A stretch of DNA of 64,000 nucleotides, taken from contig CM073325.1 of NCBI GenBank assembly GCA_037043015.1, positions 9,341,001-9,405,000 on the forward strand, given 5' to 3'. A program made the position numbers and the translations under genes. How positions within the stretch are numbered: position 1 is the stretch's first letter; every line of letters starts with the position of its first letter. Below the pieces are notes generated by a model. That model searched no databases. It had not been told where the DNA came from and worked only from the letters and a program-made list of their open reading frames with translations. Of this stretch, positions 36,263 to 47,822 are shown piece after piece. Source of the stretch: Bryum argenteum (lineage: Eukaryota; Streptophyta; Bryopsida; Bryales; Bryaceae).

Positions 36263-36423
36263 TAACCGGGATCCTCCTCCACACAGGAGGGCATCCATCT
36301 AACAAAATATAAGAAGGAAACCGACCCATCTGAAATCCTCTAAACCTAACTCTTGCCTCAATCTCCTCCCACCTTTCTCCTCGCTACCAGCCTATGTCGA
36401 GCAATCTCTAATCTCAACCTCGA

Positions 36424-36981
36424 CTAGCTGAAAAGAAATCGTAACTCTTGCGCCGCATAACTTGTTTGGCGATACCACACGTGAATCAAGTCGACGAAAA
36501 TCAACATCTCCCACTCGAACGAGGCGCCCACGAGACGCCTCCATGCTGCATTGACGTGACGCAATTGGAGCAGCTGCTCCACCGAATTATGCTGTATCAA
36601 CTTCGGCCAAACCTTCTCAACAACGACCGCATCGGGGAGGGACAGAATAAGCTTTTCTGCCGGTAATCTGTCCGCACTCCCACCAGGAGCTCGACTCTCA
36701 GATACTCCGCCTGCTTCTTCAGCAGGTACCCTTCTCGCTCTCTCAATTGGAACCGAAGCCTATCCTTGAGTTCCAAGTGCTGCAGGCTCTTCCTGCAATG
36801 ACAGTTCTTCCTCAAAAGAATTGTGCAAGTACCGTTCAAAAAGCTCCGCTGCCGCTCCAGAAAACTTGTGCACAGCCAAGCTGATCAACCACAGGAAAAG
36901 AAGGAGCGTCTGCCAAATTGAAAGATCATCCGCTACAATTGATCGCAAATTACCAGTAACTCGCCTTCCCGGAATTGACAT
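36424..36981 (-). pseudogene. antisense reading frame in the copia 3' region with an F-box-like segment
   Basis: Between pol and the 3' LTR the minus strand is protein-like over about 550 bp, in three successive frames. From ATG 36981 it encodes a hydrophobic stretch (TLLLFLWLISLAV) and an acidic FEEELSLQE. A second frame gives a charged coiled-coil-like segment (LKDRLRFQLREREGYLLKK). A third gives ILSLPDAVVVEKVWP, then LLQLRHVNAAWRRLVG, then a stop at 36424. The last part has the LP..V...IW..L...LL.LR.VN..WR pattern of an F-box. Antisense frames downstream of pol are known in some plant LTR elements and are thought to be captured host sequence. The frame changes suggest decay or missed introns. 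Confidence 0.5.
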
Positions 36982-37017
36982 CGTGACCTAAAGTGACGCT
37001 CGATTTGACAGAACTAC

Positions 37018-37030
37018 GAGCGAGGGAGGG
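37018..37030 (+). promoter_or_regulatory. polypurine tract of the copia element
   Basis: GAGCGAGGGAGGG immediately upstream of the 3' LTR, in the position expected for plus-strand priming. Confidence 0.7.
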
Positions 37031-37288
37031 TGTTGGACAAATCATCACGATGACGTGTATTGCCTGTTGTGCCTTACCGGCAGTCCAGGTGGCCGGACCT
37101 CTGATCATACAGTATCAGATCTTAGATTGTAGTAGTTAGTCATAAAGAAGAGCTTAGTGGTGTATCCACCCCCAGCTACCTAGACACTCTTCTTTATTAT
37201 CTGAACTACCCAAGCAGATTATATAAGCTGCTGGGTCTAAGTGTAATTCATCTGGCTTATCAGGCCCTATTGAATCAGATCTTCTTCA
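37031..37288 (+). repeat. 3' LTR of the copia element
   Basis: 258 bp, same length and sequence as the 5' LTR. It lies about 260 bp upstream of the kinase 2 start and could supply a promoter to it. Confidence 0.95.
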
Positions 37289-37549
37289 CACAATCCCTTC
37301 TGAGTCATGTTCAAATAGAGTTACTCTAGATTTTCGCTCGATACTTCGGCGTTCTGCGAGATGTGGCTATTCATTTCAGACTCTTCTCGCTCTTCGGCTC
37401 CATGCAGATGGAAAAGATGTCAAAGTTTTAGAGGTGGGGTTTGGAAGATGCCCTCGTTTTTCGCAGGTATGGTTACAATGGATTTACTCAACAGATAGGG
37501 GTAGTTCGCTTTTTGTTTCTCTCTCGTACTTGCAAGCAAGTGCCCGGCG

Positions 37550-38854
37550 ATGGACACCTATAGTATACCTGCTACACGAATTGACGACGAATTGCCCGAG
37601 TCGTTCAGAATTCCTGCATCGGACATTCGACTCGGCAAGCGGATCGGACGTGGCGGCTTTTCGACAGTGCACAAGGCCTTCTGGCGCGGTCAACCTTGTG
37701 CAGCCAAAGTTGTTCACACCACCGACGTGCGCGCCATTCAAAAGGAAGTCGCCATCCTGTCCAAGCTCGATCATCCGCACGTTATTCGATGCATAGGCTT
37801 CTCTGTCGACACCGCAGGAGATCTTTCTTTCGACACCGAAGTAGATCATTCAAGCCTGTGCATGATCCTCATGGAGCTTATGGACTGCGACCTCCGTCAC
37901 GTCATGGACAAGCGGTTAGCCGACAAGTTTCATCGAAGGAAAGTACCATTCACTGAGCCAGAGGCTGTGAACATCCTGGAGCAGATTGCGGCAGGGATGG
38001 AATATTTGCACGAACGAGGGGTTTTCCATGGCGATTTGAAAGCTTCCAACATACTTGTAGCACTATCACGTGGTCCTGGTATGCACGTGAAGATCTCTGA
38101 CTTCGGTGTGTCGATGATGGTGAAGCGGGACCCGTCGAAAAACTCGGAGGAGTTCGTGAGAACGAAGCACTTCCGAGGCGTGGTAGGGACGAGTGGCTAT
38201 GTAGCGCCAGGGGTGTCCTCATCGAACAATGGTCGTGGTCATGTCGGGACGGTTTACTACAGTGCTCCGGAAGTCTCCACTTGGAGACCCTACGATTTTT
38301 ACACTGTCAAGGCGGATGTGTACAGCTTTGCTATGACGTGCTATGAGATTCTGTCAGGGTGTGTCCCTTTCAAGGATGTGAAGAGAGGAGAGATTGCTGG
38401 GTTGGTTTCGCGAGGAGTGCGGCCGGTGCTCCCGGTGGGTTTGGATCAGCGCTTGATCGAGCTCATCGGCCGGTGCTGGCACCGGATACCTTCGAAGAGA
38501 CCTGGATTTGACGAGATTCGGGTACGGTTGGTGGCCATCCAAGAGAGAGAGAAATATGGGAGGAGAGTGGGACACATCTTTCGATGTGTACGAGAGCCCA
38601 AGACGGACATGACACCCAAAGCGGGTGTACCGGAGGGCCTCTACTCTGGGAGTAGTATGGGCCAGCGTCAACTTTCGACGATCCTGCAAACACAGGAAAG
38701 CTTTGCCAGTTTCATGCTTCGTGACCCTCGTGGAGCTTCTCTCTTCTTGCATGGGGATGGAGTCGCCGACGGAGGGCCAGGGCCTAATCGCATTCAGGTA
38801 AATGAAACTGTAAACGCAGAATGTTTGATTGGGAGGGTAAACCACATTTTTTAA
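37550..38854 (+). CDS. protein kinase 2, paralogue of kinase 1, with copia LTR upstream
   Basis: The frame from ATG 37550 encodes 434 residues, largely identical to kinase 1. Differences: a 10-residue insertion after the SVDTAGD stretch (LSFDTEVD), and the first of the two APE motifs reads APG, the second intact. Glycine loop, Lys, Glu, HGDLK and DFG are retained. The tail departs from kinase 1 after STILQTQ and reads through a segment that lies beyond the stop in kinase 1. A CAG/GTAAATG at 38797 could be a splice donor, so the last 19 codons may be intronic. Since the copia element displaced its original upstream region, its expression may differ from kinase 1. Confidence 0.8.
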   Translation: MDTYSIPATRIDDELPESFRIPASDIRLGKRIGRGGFSTVHKAFWRGQPCAAKVVHTTDVRAIQKEVAILSKLDHPHVIRCIGFSVDTAGDLSFDTEVDHSSLCMILMELMDCDLRHVMDKRLADKFHRRKVPFTEPEAVNILEQIAAGMEYLHERGVFHGDLKASNILVALSRGPGMHVKISDFGVSMMVKRDPSKNSEEFVRTKHFRGVVGTSGYVAPGVSSSNNGRGHVGTVYYSAPEVSTWRPYDFYTVKADVYSFAMTCYEILSGCVPFKDVKRGEIAGLVSRGVRPVLPVGLDQRLIELIGRCWHRIPSKRPGFDEIRVRLVAIQEREKYGRRVGHIFRCVREPKTDMTPKAGVPEGLYSGSSMGQRQLSTILQTQESFASFMLRDPRGASLFLHGDGVADGGPGPNRIQVNETVNAECLIGRVNHIF

Positions 38855-39125
38855 CATGCAATCCCCTGATGGGGTGGTTGGACTTACCTCACTTTCGACC
38901 TGAGGGGAATCTAGCTTGTGCAAAATTGTATCCAACTTGAAGTGAGAGTTATTTAGTAAGATGTGGAAAGGTGAACATTGATTCAAGTATTTTTGTATCC
39001 CTACAAGAGAATGAAAAGCTTCCCAAGTTGAGGACCCAACACAGGTGGGTATGCCTTTTTGTACAACTATTTAACACTAAAATTCAACATGATAACTTTA
39101 GAGTGAGGATCAAAAACTTAGATTT

Positions 39126-41452
39126 GATTTGATTAAATTCAAGTTTCTACATTAGGAGTTTTACAGATCACTAGTAGTCAATTTCACGAAGATATGAACT
39201 TAATTTTCCCTAATATAATTATATATGACAAAGAACCTAGGATATGTAGACATGTAGACAATGTAGAGTAGTGAGAGTAACTCCTTGGATGATGCTCAAG
39301 GGTGGTGATTGGTGAAAGCTTAAATTACCTTCAAACTATATCTTCTAATTCGTTTTTCGAAAGAAATGTATATATATGGTAGGATCTTGTCATCTTGTTT
39401 AGACTATTGAATTTGTTACCTCACCAATTTTTGAAGACTTCAACCGATCATACTAATATGAGATATTCACATTCAAATTTTCATACTTAAAAAATATTTG
39501 TTCTTTCTGTACATGATGAAAAGGAGGAGTTTAAGCAAGAAAATAAAGAAAGAAAGGAGATGAGGGATGGAGTTAAGGGAGGCGTTTAAGAGTCTTACAA
39601 ACTTGCTTTGAAATGATTGCCTGCAATGCGTGTATATATGTTAACCTCTAAGAGCCCATTGGCAATCAACCATTTTATGGTCTCTCTTGATTTTTGAGAA
39701 GTTGTACTTGACTAAGAAAAGTAAATTTTGAAACATTTTTTTCCATAAATATTTGGTGAGTTTTAATTCACATCCAGTTTATGAAATCTTGTTTGCATTC
39801 ATAAATTGTTCACAATAAGCCTTCAAAAATAAACATGGCAAGGTTTTTGTAGTATTAGAAAACTTACAATTTCGAAAAACCAACATTATTCCTCTTAGAT
39901 TTCTAGTGGCCTTTTTTCAATTTAGAATATAATTGTGATGAACATTAGCCAATCAAACCAATCTAAAGTAACTAACAATAAAACATATTTTTTATTATTG
40001 TTAGTCAATGTATATATTAGAATATAAATGGTTACTATTTCAACAATCAATATTCCAATCAAGTAGTTGAAGGATAACGACCAATTCTAGAGTCTCATCC
40101 AAGCGAATTCGGTATTTCATTTATTAGATGGAAATGTGAGATAGCGGAATACGGTAAAGATGGTAGGAGCTTACAGACCTACCATTAGGACAAGGATGTT
40201 TCAAATACACCTATTGAAAGGTAGTTTGTACATGCCTTGAAGTTATTCAAAACACAACATAGTCATGTTTTGTCATAGTTTGTCTATGAAATCACTCAAA
40301 AGTCAACAATGGTTATGCTATTTTACAACAGTAGCCATGTTTATCATGTGTTAAATCTTTCCTGTATTACACTAATACTTTCATGTCTCAGAAATGACTA
40401 TGCAACACTAAAACTAAACTTTAGTGCTAAATAGTTCAACGACAAGGCATGCATGCCTACCGTTGCTGGGTCCTCAGCTTTGTGATCCCACTTCTCATGC
40501 TCTAATATGGTTGTTGAAGTGTTTGAATAAGTGTCAGGGTGAAAGCATGCTAGGGTGGCACAAAAAGTACGTTACCGTCCCAAGTGACTGTGAACTTGCA
40601 TGTTCAAAGGCCGTTTTTGGATTCCTCCACCTCCCGAAGTACTAACGTTTTTGTAGATTATGGTAGAAGACATTATGAATATTCCAAATCTATTGATCAC
40701 TTTATCTAAAAATAGGTGGAACATTCCTTTATTTGCACTTTGGGGTGTATAGGGTACTTCGTCGCAGTGTGTAAAAATCACACAAAGTACTCACTTTTTG
40801 ATAAAATTAAGTTGCAAAGTACTCAAAAAATTATATGGATAGAAAGGGCATAGTGTAAGGCTTCTCATGGTGCATAGAAACCTCCAAAAAACTCAAATTT
40901 TCCTTGCTATTTTTAGCGGTCAAGGTGCAAAACCATTGACATGGTTTAATTCAGTCAAAAATAAATGAAATTTGATTTTTTTTTTTGCAATCGGATAGAG
41001 AAGACTGATCTATAGTCTGGTAGGTTTAAGACGAGCCATTTTTTGGCGCCAAGGTCCATGCGCAGGAAGTGCGGGAAAATCATGAATGAGTACACTGGGA
41101 GTACTACGAGTACTTAAGCGTTCCGATTTTAGTAAGATTCGTGGGAGCTGGAGGCGCAATTCCTGGCTTTCTCCTTCGGCGTTTCCGGGATTAGGCTTCC
41201 TCCACTTTCTCTTGCAGGCTTTACAATAACTTCAACCGCATTTAGAAAGGATCCGATGTATGGGGCACGTCGTCTTGCTCCGCTTGACACGGAGATCTCT
41301 TGGAAGGATGAGAGTGTGGTGTTTCTACGATTTAGCTTCTTTTCTGGTCAATTTAGACGTTCGCGTTGGATTAGGGTTACCTACTTCAGCATCTCTGAGA
41401 ATTGAGCTGAACATTCGTAACGTTCGCGTTGGTTTAGGTGGGGTTTGTCGTG
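39126..41452. other. AT-rich spacer and 5' region of the DDE-like gene
   Basis: No gene is supported. From about 41090 the composition becomes more balanced, consistent with a promoter and leader for the gene starting at 41453. Confidence 0.4.
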
Positions 41453-41948
41453 ATGGGTAATCAGGCCAATCGGGAGCGTACTCGGCATGGCGTTATTCGA
41501 CCTGGTCCACAAGTTCGAGCTCCAGCTGCAGCAGCGGCTGAACTTCGACGGCAGGTGCACGCAGAACAATCTCGATCGCGAATGCGGCGTCTGAGCGAGG
41601 CTAGCGGCATCTGCGGAGAATGTACAAACACTTCGGTGTTCTGTGGAGGGTTCGATTGAAACTAGTGCAATGCCCGACCGCACAAGTAGTAGGAAGTCGA
41701 ACAAATTAGCTCGTTGTATTGTGGAGGAGCTACGGAGTGCAAGACCCCGAGTACATAAGAGGACGATCATTGAAAAGATATTGAATCACGACACAATTTG
41801 GCCTCTACCGCCGTCCTATTACCCACGGCCTTCAAGCAAGATCCATACACACTTTCCTCAAGAGTTACCGAACGAACTACGAGCGGTGAAGGGCGCACAT
41901 TCTAAGGAATTTTTGGCGAGGAAGGGGTTCTCTCGGGCGCGGCCGTGA
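41453..41948 (+). CDS. 5' coding part of the DDE-transposase-like gene (two overlapping frames)
   Basis: From ATG 41453 one frame runs to a stop at 41659 and encodes a basic, alanine-rich N terminus (VRAPAAAAAELRRQV). A second frame, open from 41595 to 41948, continues as a basic helical segment (KSNKLARCIVEELRSAR; RTIIEKILNH). A one-base indel or a short intron must link them. The second frame ends at GCGCGGCC followed by GTGAGT, a good donor, but its phase does not fit the next recognised exon at 58085, so an exon may be missing or misplaced. The next exons lie beyond the 15.6-kb hAT insertion. Its membership in the same gene rests on orientation and the shared host flank, and is inferred. 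Confidence 0.45.
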
Positions 41949-42349
41949 GTGACGGCATTGAAGGAACTCGAAATCTTGTCGAGGGTGCTGCAGTGCGTTG
42001 CTTTCCAATTTCTATCCCGTCTTCAACTTAGGATTTCTTCTTAGGGTTTTAAGGTCCTATTATAGGAGACGAGCAAATTATAAGGTGAGTTACCGAATTG
42101 ATCCCCGCTTGTATACGTGCGTTACGAGAGGCGGTGGGGACGGGTTTCTGGTGGCTAAAGCTGCCTTTGAATAATTGTTGTAATCGATTTATTGTGCCCA
42201 TTACAGCATTATAGTTACGTTTGATCGCATATTCACACCGTCAGCCTCCATGAGGCCTCAAACTCTTTGTTGAATCTTTGAAGGTCAGTGGTAGGGTTGC
42301 AATGGTATCATATGATCATGTCTATTTGCTGTCCATGTCTACAGCTACT

Positions 42350-42357
42350 GTGTAGGG
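42350..42357. repeat. left copy of hAT target duplication GTGTAGGG
   Basis: Perfect match to 57987-57994. The two copies flank the inverted termini exactly, the 8-bp length being diagnostic of hAT insertion. Confidence 0.9.
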
Positions 42358-42599
42358 CAAGGTTGTCATATCGGGCGTGTTGAGGCAATCGGGCGGACAA
42401 AACGGACGTACGAGTTGTCCCGGACGGACGGGCGTGCCCGCCCACCTTGTTTGAAGGGGGCGTGTAATTTTTTCATGGGTAAGAAACTTTGCAGTAAAAA
42501 GCCACGTAGGATGTGACGTGTAAGTCCATCGTGGCGTCGGGGCGGGTGAAATCGTGCCATGGCGAGTGAACTTTTGTTAGGGCGAGTGAACTTTTGAGA

Positions 42600-42950
42600 G
42601 GGCGGGTGAACTTTTGAGGGGGCGGGTTACATTGGTGGCGGGGCGGGGAGGGGGGGGGGGAGGGGGTAGGGGCGGGGAGGGGTAGGGGCGGGGAGGGGGT
42701 AGGGGCGGGGAGGGGGTAGGACGGGGAGGGGGTAGGGCGGGGGAGGAGGGGTAGGGCGGGGGGGGGTTAGGGGCGGGGAGGAGGGGGGGGGCGGGGGTAG
42801 GGGCGGGGGGAGGGGGTAGGGGCGGGGAGGGGCGGGGGGGGTAAAGGGGGTAAGGGGGTTAGGGGGTAAAAGGGGGGTAAGGGGGTTAGGGGGGTAAGGG
42901 GGTAAGGTGGGTTAGGGGGAGGGGTAAGGGGGGGAGTAAGGGGGTTGATG
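42600..42950. repeat. G-rich simple tract, left of module I
   Basis: Units such as GGGGCGGGGAGGGGTA repeat for about 350 bp. The + strand is nearly free of C beyond single bases and has many potential quadruplex runs. Confidence 0.9.
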
Positions 42951-43015
42951 CGTTTTCATTTTTTTTTTTAAAAAAATTTTCTTGAATTTTTCTTTCGAGA
43001 ATTTTTTTAAATAGA

Positions 43016-43196
43016 AATATCGTAGTATTTACAAATTGATTCATGCATAGGTTGAGTGGTATTAGGCAAGGTATGCATATGAGCGGTTGGAAGAGTGAGG
43101 AGGGGTGGGAATAAGTAAATATGTGCACCCAAATCAAAACAATGTAATTAAATATGTCATAGGACTAAGTACACATGCATCGAATAAGAGAAATTG
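43016..43196. repeat. 3' cassette shared by modules I and III
   Basis: Blocks such as GATTCATGCATAGGTTGAG, AATATGTGCACCCAA and CATCGAATAAGAGAA recur in the same order and orientation at 53745-53885. Each copy lies just past the 3' end of a minus-strand gene, so it may carry the terminator or polyadenylation region. Confidence 0.75.
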
Positions 43197-43468
43197 CCTT
43201 ATTTTTCATACATAAGGCGAATGTAATGTAGTAAAAAGTAGAAAGCATGAATAATAATATGATATAATATAATTCATAGTGAATAACGATACAACGTAGA
43301 TATAAGGAAATTATATATATTCTCACAACACATAATCTGAACTTCTCTATTTTTTTTTTCTTTTTCAATAAACTTATGCACTATAATAGACTAATAATAG
43401 TGTCTAATAAAGGACTACAATAATGATGAGAAGTTCTAAAATACCCAAATAGATAATATAAGTCCGTT

Positions 43469-46400
43469 CTACTTATTAAAACGATTTGATCGCCGCACCC
43501 TTTTAGTGGATGTACCCTCCATGTTGGGATCTCGGATGAGGTCTTGGAAAACAACGTCATCATCATCGGGCGCCTCATCGCACTGTGGGTCACCATCATC
43601 GTCGTCGTCGTCGTTGTTGCCACGTTCAATATCATTGTCGTCGTCGCTATCACTTGAAGAACAAGTAGACTCATTGCGAAGAAGGGCTATTTTTTCGCCG
43701 TATAGATTTTCCTCAAGTCTAATAACCTTGTGTCTCTTTGCTCTGGGACACTCCCCATCCGAATTCACCGGCGGTCCTCTAGGAACAACAAAAGCTGGTG
43801 TTGATGAAGTGCGACCAGGAACATATGTGTCCACGAATGGTTCAATTACCGTGTTTGGGTTCCTCCCCCCTATTCCTAATGAACAACGTCTGCTTGGCCT
43901 GGAAGACAAGACATTGCCAACATTCTGTCCCCCTCCATCTACAGTGTCTGCAATGCCTCTAGGCCGTATCCATTTTGTAGTGGATGTTGAGCCTCCAAAC
44001 CCTCCGCGGTCTATGTTTCCGCTAGGAGTGTTAGTTCCCCCACGTCCTCTAGCTCCGTTTCTTCCACGTGCTTGGTGGTATTGTCCCATTGGATGATGGA
44101 TAGCTGGCATAGGGATAATAGGAGGCCTCCCACGGGACCCATCAGATTGGGAAGCTCTTCCACTAGCATTTGTTGCTCCTCCACTAGTATTTGGTGTAGG
44201 TGTATTTAGCCCAGAGACTGTTCTGGCGACCGGAATATCCGCGTGCATAGGGTCAACATCATCGGTGAATTCGAATGCATCGTGAATCCTACTGATATTC
44301 GGATCAAGACATTGGGGCGCAACAACGGGTGTAATAGTTCTCCCAATCCCTCCCAATCTTGATGCATTTGGGCTATTTCCCACTTCTCGCGGGGCCACAT
44401 CTTCAAAACGATCCACAATTGTTGTATAGGTATTGGGAGTTCCAATAGTACCAATTGTGCCATCTTCTCCCTCGTTCTGCTCATTATCCTCATTGTTTCC
44501 GAAAGAGGGGTGGTTGTAGTTAACATCATGAGCGGGTATGGTTTGATTTGCTTCACGATCTAGCCCATGATCTGAATCTTCGTTTTCCGAATCCAATACT
44601 GTAATCCGCGCTTGATTGATGCCGACATTAGGGCGATTGTCTGGCGATGGAATGCGACGAGTAGGACTTGTACTCCATGCTCCAGCACCCCAACGGATTG
44701 GCTCTTGGTCATCGTCCATTGCATCGTCTTCACCGTAATATTCCCTACTCTCCCCTAGAAGGTCCGCACCTTCAGCCCAGAGATCTGGATTTTGTCGGTA
44801 CTCTCTACCTTCCCAATTGGCTTCCATGTCACTATCGTCCTCTTCTGATAGGAACTCTCGGTTGGGCTCATCTACCGAATCGGGCCGAGGCATCCGGGTG
44901 CAATCCTCCGAGTTGGCATTGTCTTCATACCAGGCCAAGTGGTTCGGGCCCCTGGTCTTTTCATGTCTACACGGCCATTGGTATAGATATACACTAATGT
45001 CTCTCGCTTTTCTGGGCCTAACCGATTTCGGCTCTTATTGTGCACAAATGAGTAAGCACTCCAATTACGCTCACATGAACTAGTCAACATGTGAGAGACA
45101 ATATGCGTACGCTATTTTGGAAAGGTACTGATCTCCAATCCTATACCACCATTGATGGGGGAGCATGTTCATTGCACGGATGTCGAAGGCAATGTCGGGG
45201 CTATATGGCCCTGTACCTTCGTCATACTCTTGTAATTCGGATATGACGTCTTCATACTTCACACCCACCACGTCTTTTAATTTACGAATTACACGATATA
45301 GCGCAGGAGGGCTACGCCATCTTGCTTTAGCGCTGCATTCTCCTTGAGATATGGATTCAAGAGGGCAGCTGCGTAGTGAAGATCCGTAAAACACATGGCC
45401 CTCCTCGCTTTGAATGAATCCTCCAATATTGTTGCAATATCTGGTCGGACGCTAAATGGTGGATCCCTGAATGAAGTCACATGTTGATGCAATCCTTGTA
45501 GTATGAGCCATGCCTTACCCATTGCGGGTTCTCGGCCATCAAACACGCGTAATGCTTTCAAAACCTCCTGCGTCATGTAAATGAAATTCTTGCACCGCTG
45601 CCAGAAGGCCCCATCCTCAATGGTGCGCACGATATTGCGCCAGGCGGTGGCTGCCCGCTCCCCTCCCATCCTGTCCCTCAAGGTATTGGTATAGTTCTGA
45701 ACTCGGGGATGGTCTTTCAGTGCCTCTAGGACAGGCTTGAGTTTGACGAGTCGGTCCATCATCAACATATTGCATGCAAAGCGCGTCTCCCCCGGCACCA
45801 AGATTGAGAGTTTAGGACTCAATTCACGAAATGTTGCCATTGTTGCATGATGGTTCCTAATATAATGGCACAACTTTCTTGCCCTCTCGATAAGGTCCTT
45901 GAAGATGTCGATTTTTGCCCAATCTTCCAATAGGAGATCCAAAGCATGAGCCATGCATCCTTGCGAGAAAATCCATGGATACTCCTCGATGATACATTTC
46001 ATTGCTCCAAGCATGTTTGCAGCGTTATCCGTACACACTGCAGTCACATTCTTAGGTCCCACCTTCTCAATGAATACTTTGAGTTTGTTTGCTATATACG
46101 TCGCAGATTTTGTCTGCCCAGTGGTGTCAATGCTTCCTAGGAATACATCTCCAGGTGGGCACATCATCATCACATTCATGAGGGGCCTACGATTAACATC
46201 GTCCCAACCATCGGTGCATATGGACACCCCATACGCGGATTTTGCAAATCCAGTTCTTGACTCAATCTCCTTCTCGACTCGCAATCTGTTGGGTTCTATG
46301 AGATTAGTCCTGAATTGGTGATAAGATGGAGGAACATAGTCAGACCTCGCCTTGGAAGTTGCTAAAACCGCTTCAATAAAAAACGGGTTCCTGGCCACGT

Positions 46401-46952
46401 TGAATGGGATATTTGCGTTATAGAAACAATTTGCCCACTTTTCATCCAATTCTCTTCTCTTCGCGGTATTCAAAGATTCCTCCATGCTACGTTGGCGTAC
46501 TGCTACGGACCTCGTAGAATTTGATGCGCCTCGGGTAGCTGACATGGAGTGTGGATTCTCACGTCCCTCTACCACGCACGCATCCCGGCCTCCTCCTCGA
46601 GGACTTCCACCCCTCACTCCAACCCCGTGTTTGTATCAACACCTACATGGCATGAAGAAGCACTAGGAATTCCGTTGGAGGGACCATGTGTAGTAGAATC
46701 TCCACCGTACATGTCTTCATCACTCATTCTGGCGGGAACTATGCCCCCACAATTTGCAAACCTGCTGCGAACACGATGCGGTACAAGGGAACACACACTC
46801 TTCTCGGATTTCGGCATGTAGCCTAGGTGCATGAATGCTCGAATTCGTTTGTAGGTGAATGTTGTGTTGCAAAAAACACAAGTAATGTTCCCATCATCAT
46901 GAAATTCATACCACGAATTCCACTCTCTTGTTGTCCTCCGTTGGCTTCCCAT
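43469..46952 (-). pseudogene. module I: hAT transposase with BED finger, DUF659, hATC domain and long acidic tail; frame broken
   Basis: From ATG 46952 the first frame encodes a BED-type zinc finger (ITCVFCNTTFTYKRIRAF, then H and C). After a frame change near 46615 the core follows, with DUF659-type blocks: GVSICTDGWDDVN, VFLGSIDTTG, TAVCTDNAANM and QGCMAHALDLLLEDW, including two catalytic aspartates. Frame changes near 45310 and 45085 lead into the dimerisation domain (MLPHQWWYRIG; CERNWSAYSFVHNKSRNRL). A last change near 44935 enters an unusual tail of about 480 residues: acidic, Gly/Asn/Pro-rich, ending in a DDDDDD run and a basic KRVRRSNRF. Known hAT transposases stop shortly after the dimerisation block. 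Four frame changes suggest an inactive copy, though short introns could remove some. Confidence 0.8.
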
Positions 46953-47088
46953 CGCATTCGAGCCTAAAGGATGAAGGTTCTAGTGGCCAATTTGGTATAT
47001 CATGTAAACCCTCTTAATAATTCTTTGCTCTATTCTCTTGCCTGAACCAATTTTGACATTACCTCCGCTGTCAGCTAGCGCTGGTTGC

Positions 47089-47235
47089 CATCGTTGTAGA
47101 AAAAAATGAAAAACCTCCTCCCAATGTCTTTGAAACGCCCTTCCCAAATCCCCAATCCAACCCTCACGAAGAGAAGTGGATCTTGAGAGCTAGGAGGGGC
47201 GGGTTACAAATGAGAAGTTCGCCCCTTATATAGTG
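47089..47235 (-). promoter_or_regulatory. promoter/leader cassette of module I
   Basis: Reading on the minus strand: a TATA box (47226-47232), a GC-rich GTAACCCGCC block, the leader CTCTCAAGATCCACTTCTC and an ATG preceded by CTACAACG (47091). The same succession occurs at 52862-53010 upstream of module II. In module I the shared ATG meets a TGA after five codons, and the transposase uses an ATG further in (46952), so an intron may lie between. Confidence 0.65.
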
Positions 47236-47279
47236 GTTGTACTCCATGGTACATGGATGGGAAGATGGGGGTTTCAATG

Positions 47280-47760
47280 GAGGTAGGGCCGTAGGGGGCG
47301 GGTTACGGGGGGGAAGGGGGGGGGGCGGGGGCGGGGCGGGGGAGGGGGGGAGGGGGGGCGGTGTGGGGGGAGAGGGGGTAGAGGGAGGGATAAGGGGGTA
47401 GGGGGTAGGGGAAAGGGGGAGGTAGGGGGATAGATAGGTTATAGGGGGTAGGGGAGGGATAGAGGGGGGGGGGAGAGGGAGGGATAGGGGGGTAGAAGGG
47501 GGGTAGAGGGAGGGATAAGGGGGTAGGGGGTAGGGGAAAGGGGGGTAGGGGGTAGGGGGATGGATAGGTTATAGGGGGGTAGGGGAGGGATAGAGGGGGG
47601 GTAGAGGGAGGGATAGGGGGGGGGAGAGGGAGGGATAGGGGGGGGGAGGGAGGGATAGGGGGGGTAGAGGGAGGGATAAGGGGGGGTAGAGGGAGGGATA
47701 ATGGGGGGGAAGGGGAGGGGGAAAGGGGGTGGGAGGTGGGATAGGAGAGGGAGTAAGGAC
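47280..47760. repeat. G-rich simple tract, right of module I
   Basis: GGGATAGGGGGGTAGAGGGAGGGATA-type units repeat for nearly 500 bp. Low-complexity frames here are not genes. Confidence 0.9.
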
Positions 47761-47822
47761 ACGTGCTGCGTTTTTTAAATGTTGTTTAAATTTTTTTAAT
47801 TTTTTTAAATAAAATGTTATTT

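Larger units (their letters stand above)
31369..37288 (+). mobile_element. Ty1-copia LTR retrotransposon with identical LTRs and 5-bp target duplication
   Basis: Total 5,920 bp. Two 258-bp LTRs (31369-31626 and 37031-37288) begin TGTTGGACAA and end TCTTCTTCA, and I found no difference between them. The target duplication CACAA lies at 31364-31368 and 37289-37293; the empty site is preserved in the paralogous block as GCCACAATCCC near 27441. A primer-binding site TGGTATCAGAGC (initiator tRNA-Met type) follows the 5' LTR, and a purine-rich GAGCGAGGGAGGG precedes the 3' LTR. Domain order gag, protease, integrase, reverse transcriptase, RNase H is that of copia (Pseudoviridae-like) elements. Insertion separates kinase 2 from its ancestral upstream sequence. 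Confidence 0.95.
31165..39125. repeat. duplicated block, copy B, split by a copia insertion
   Basis: Homologous to 27243-29275. The segment 31165-31368 corresponds to the 5' flank of kinase 1. The homology resumes at 37289 after the copia element and runs through kinase 2 to about 39125. Confidence 0.8.
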
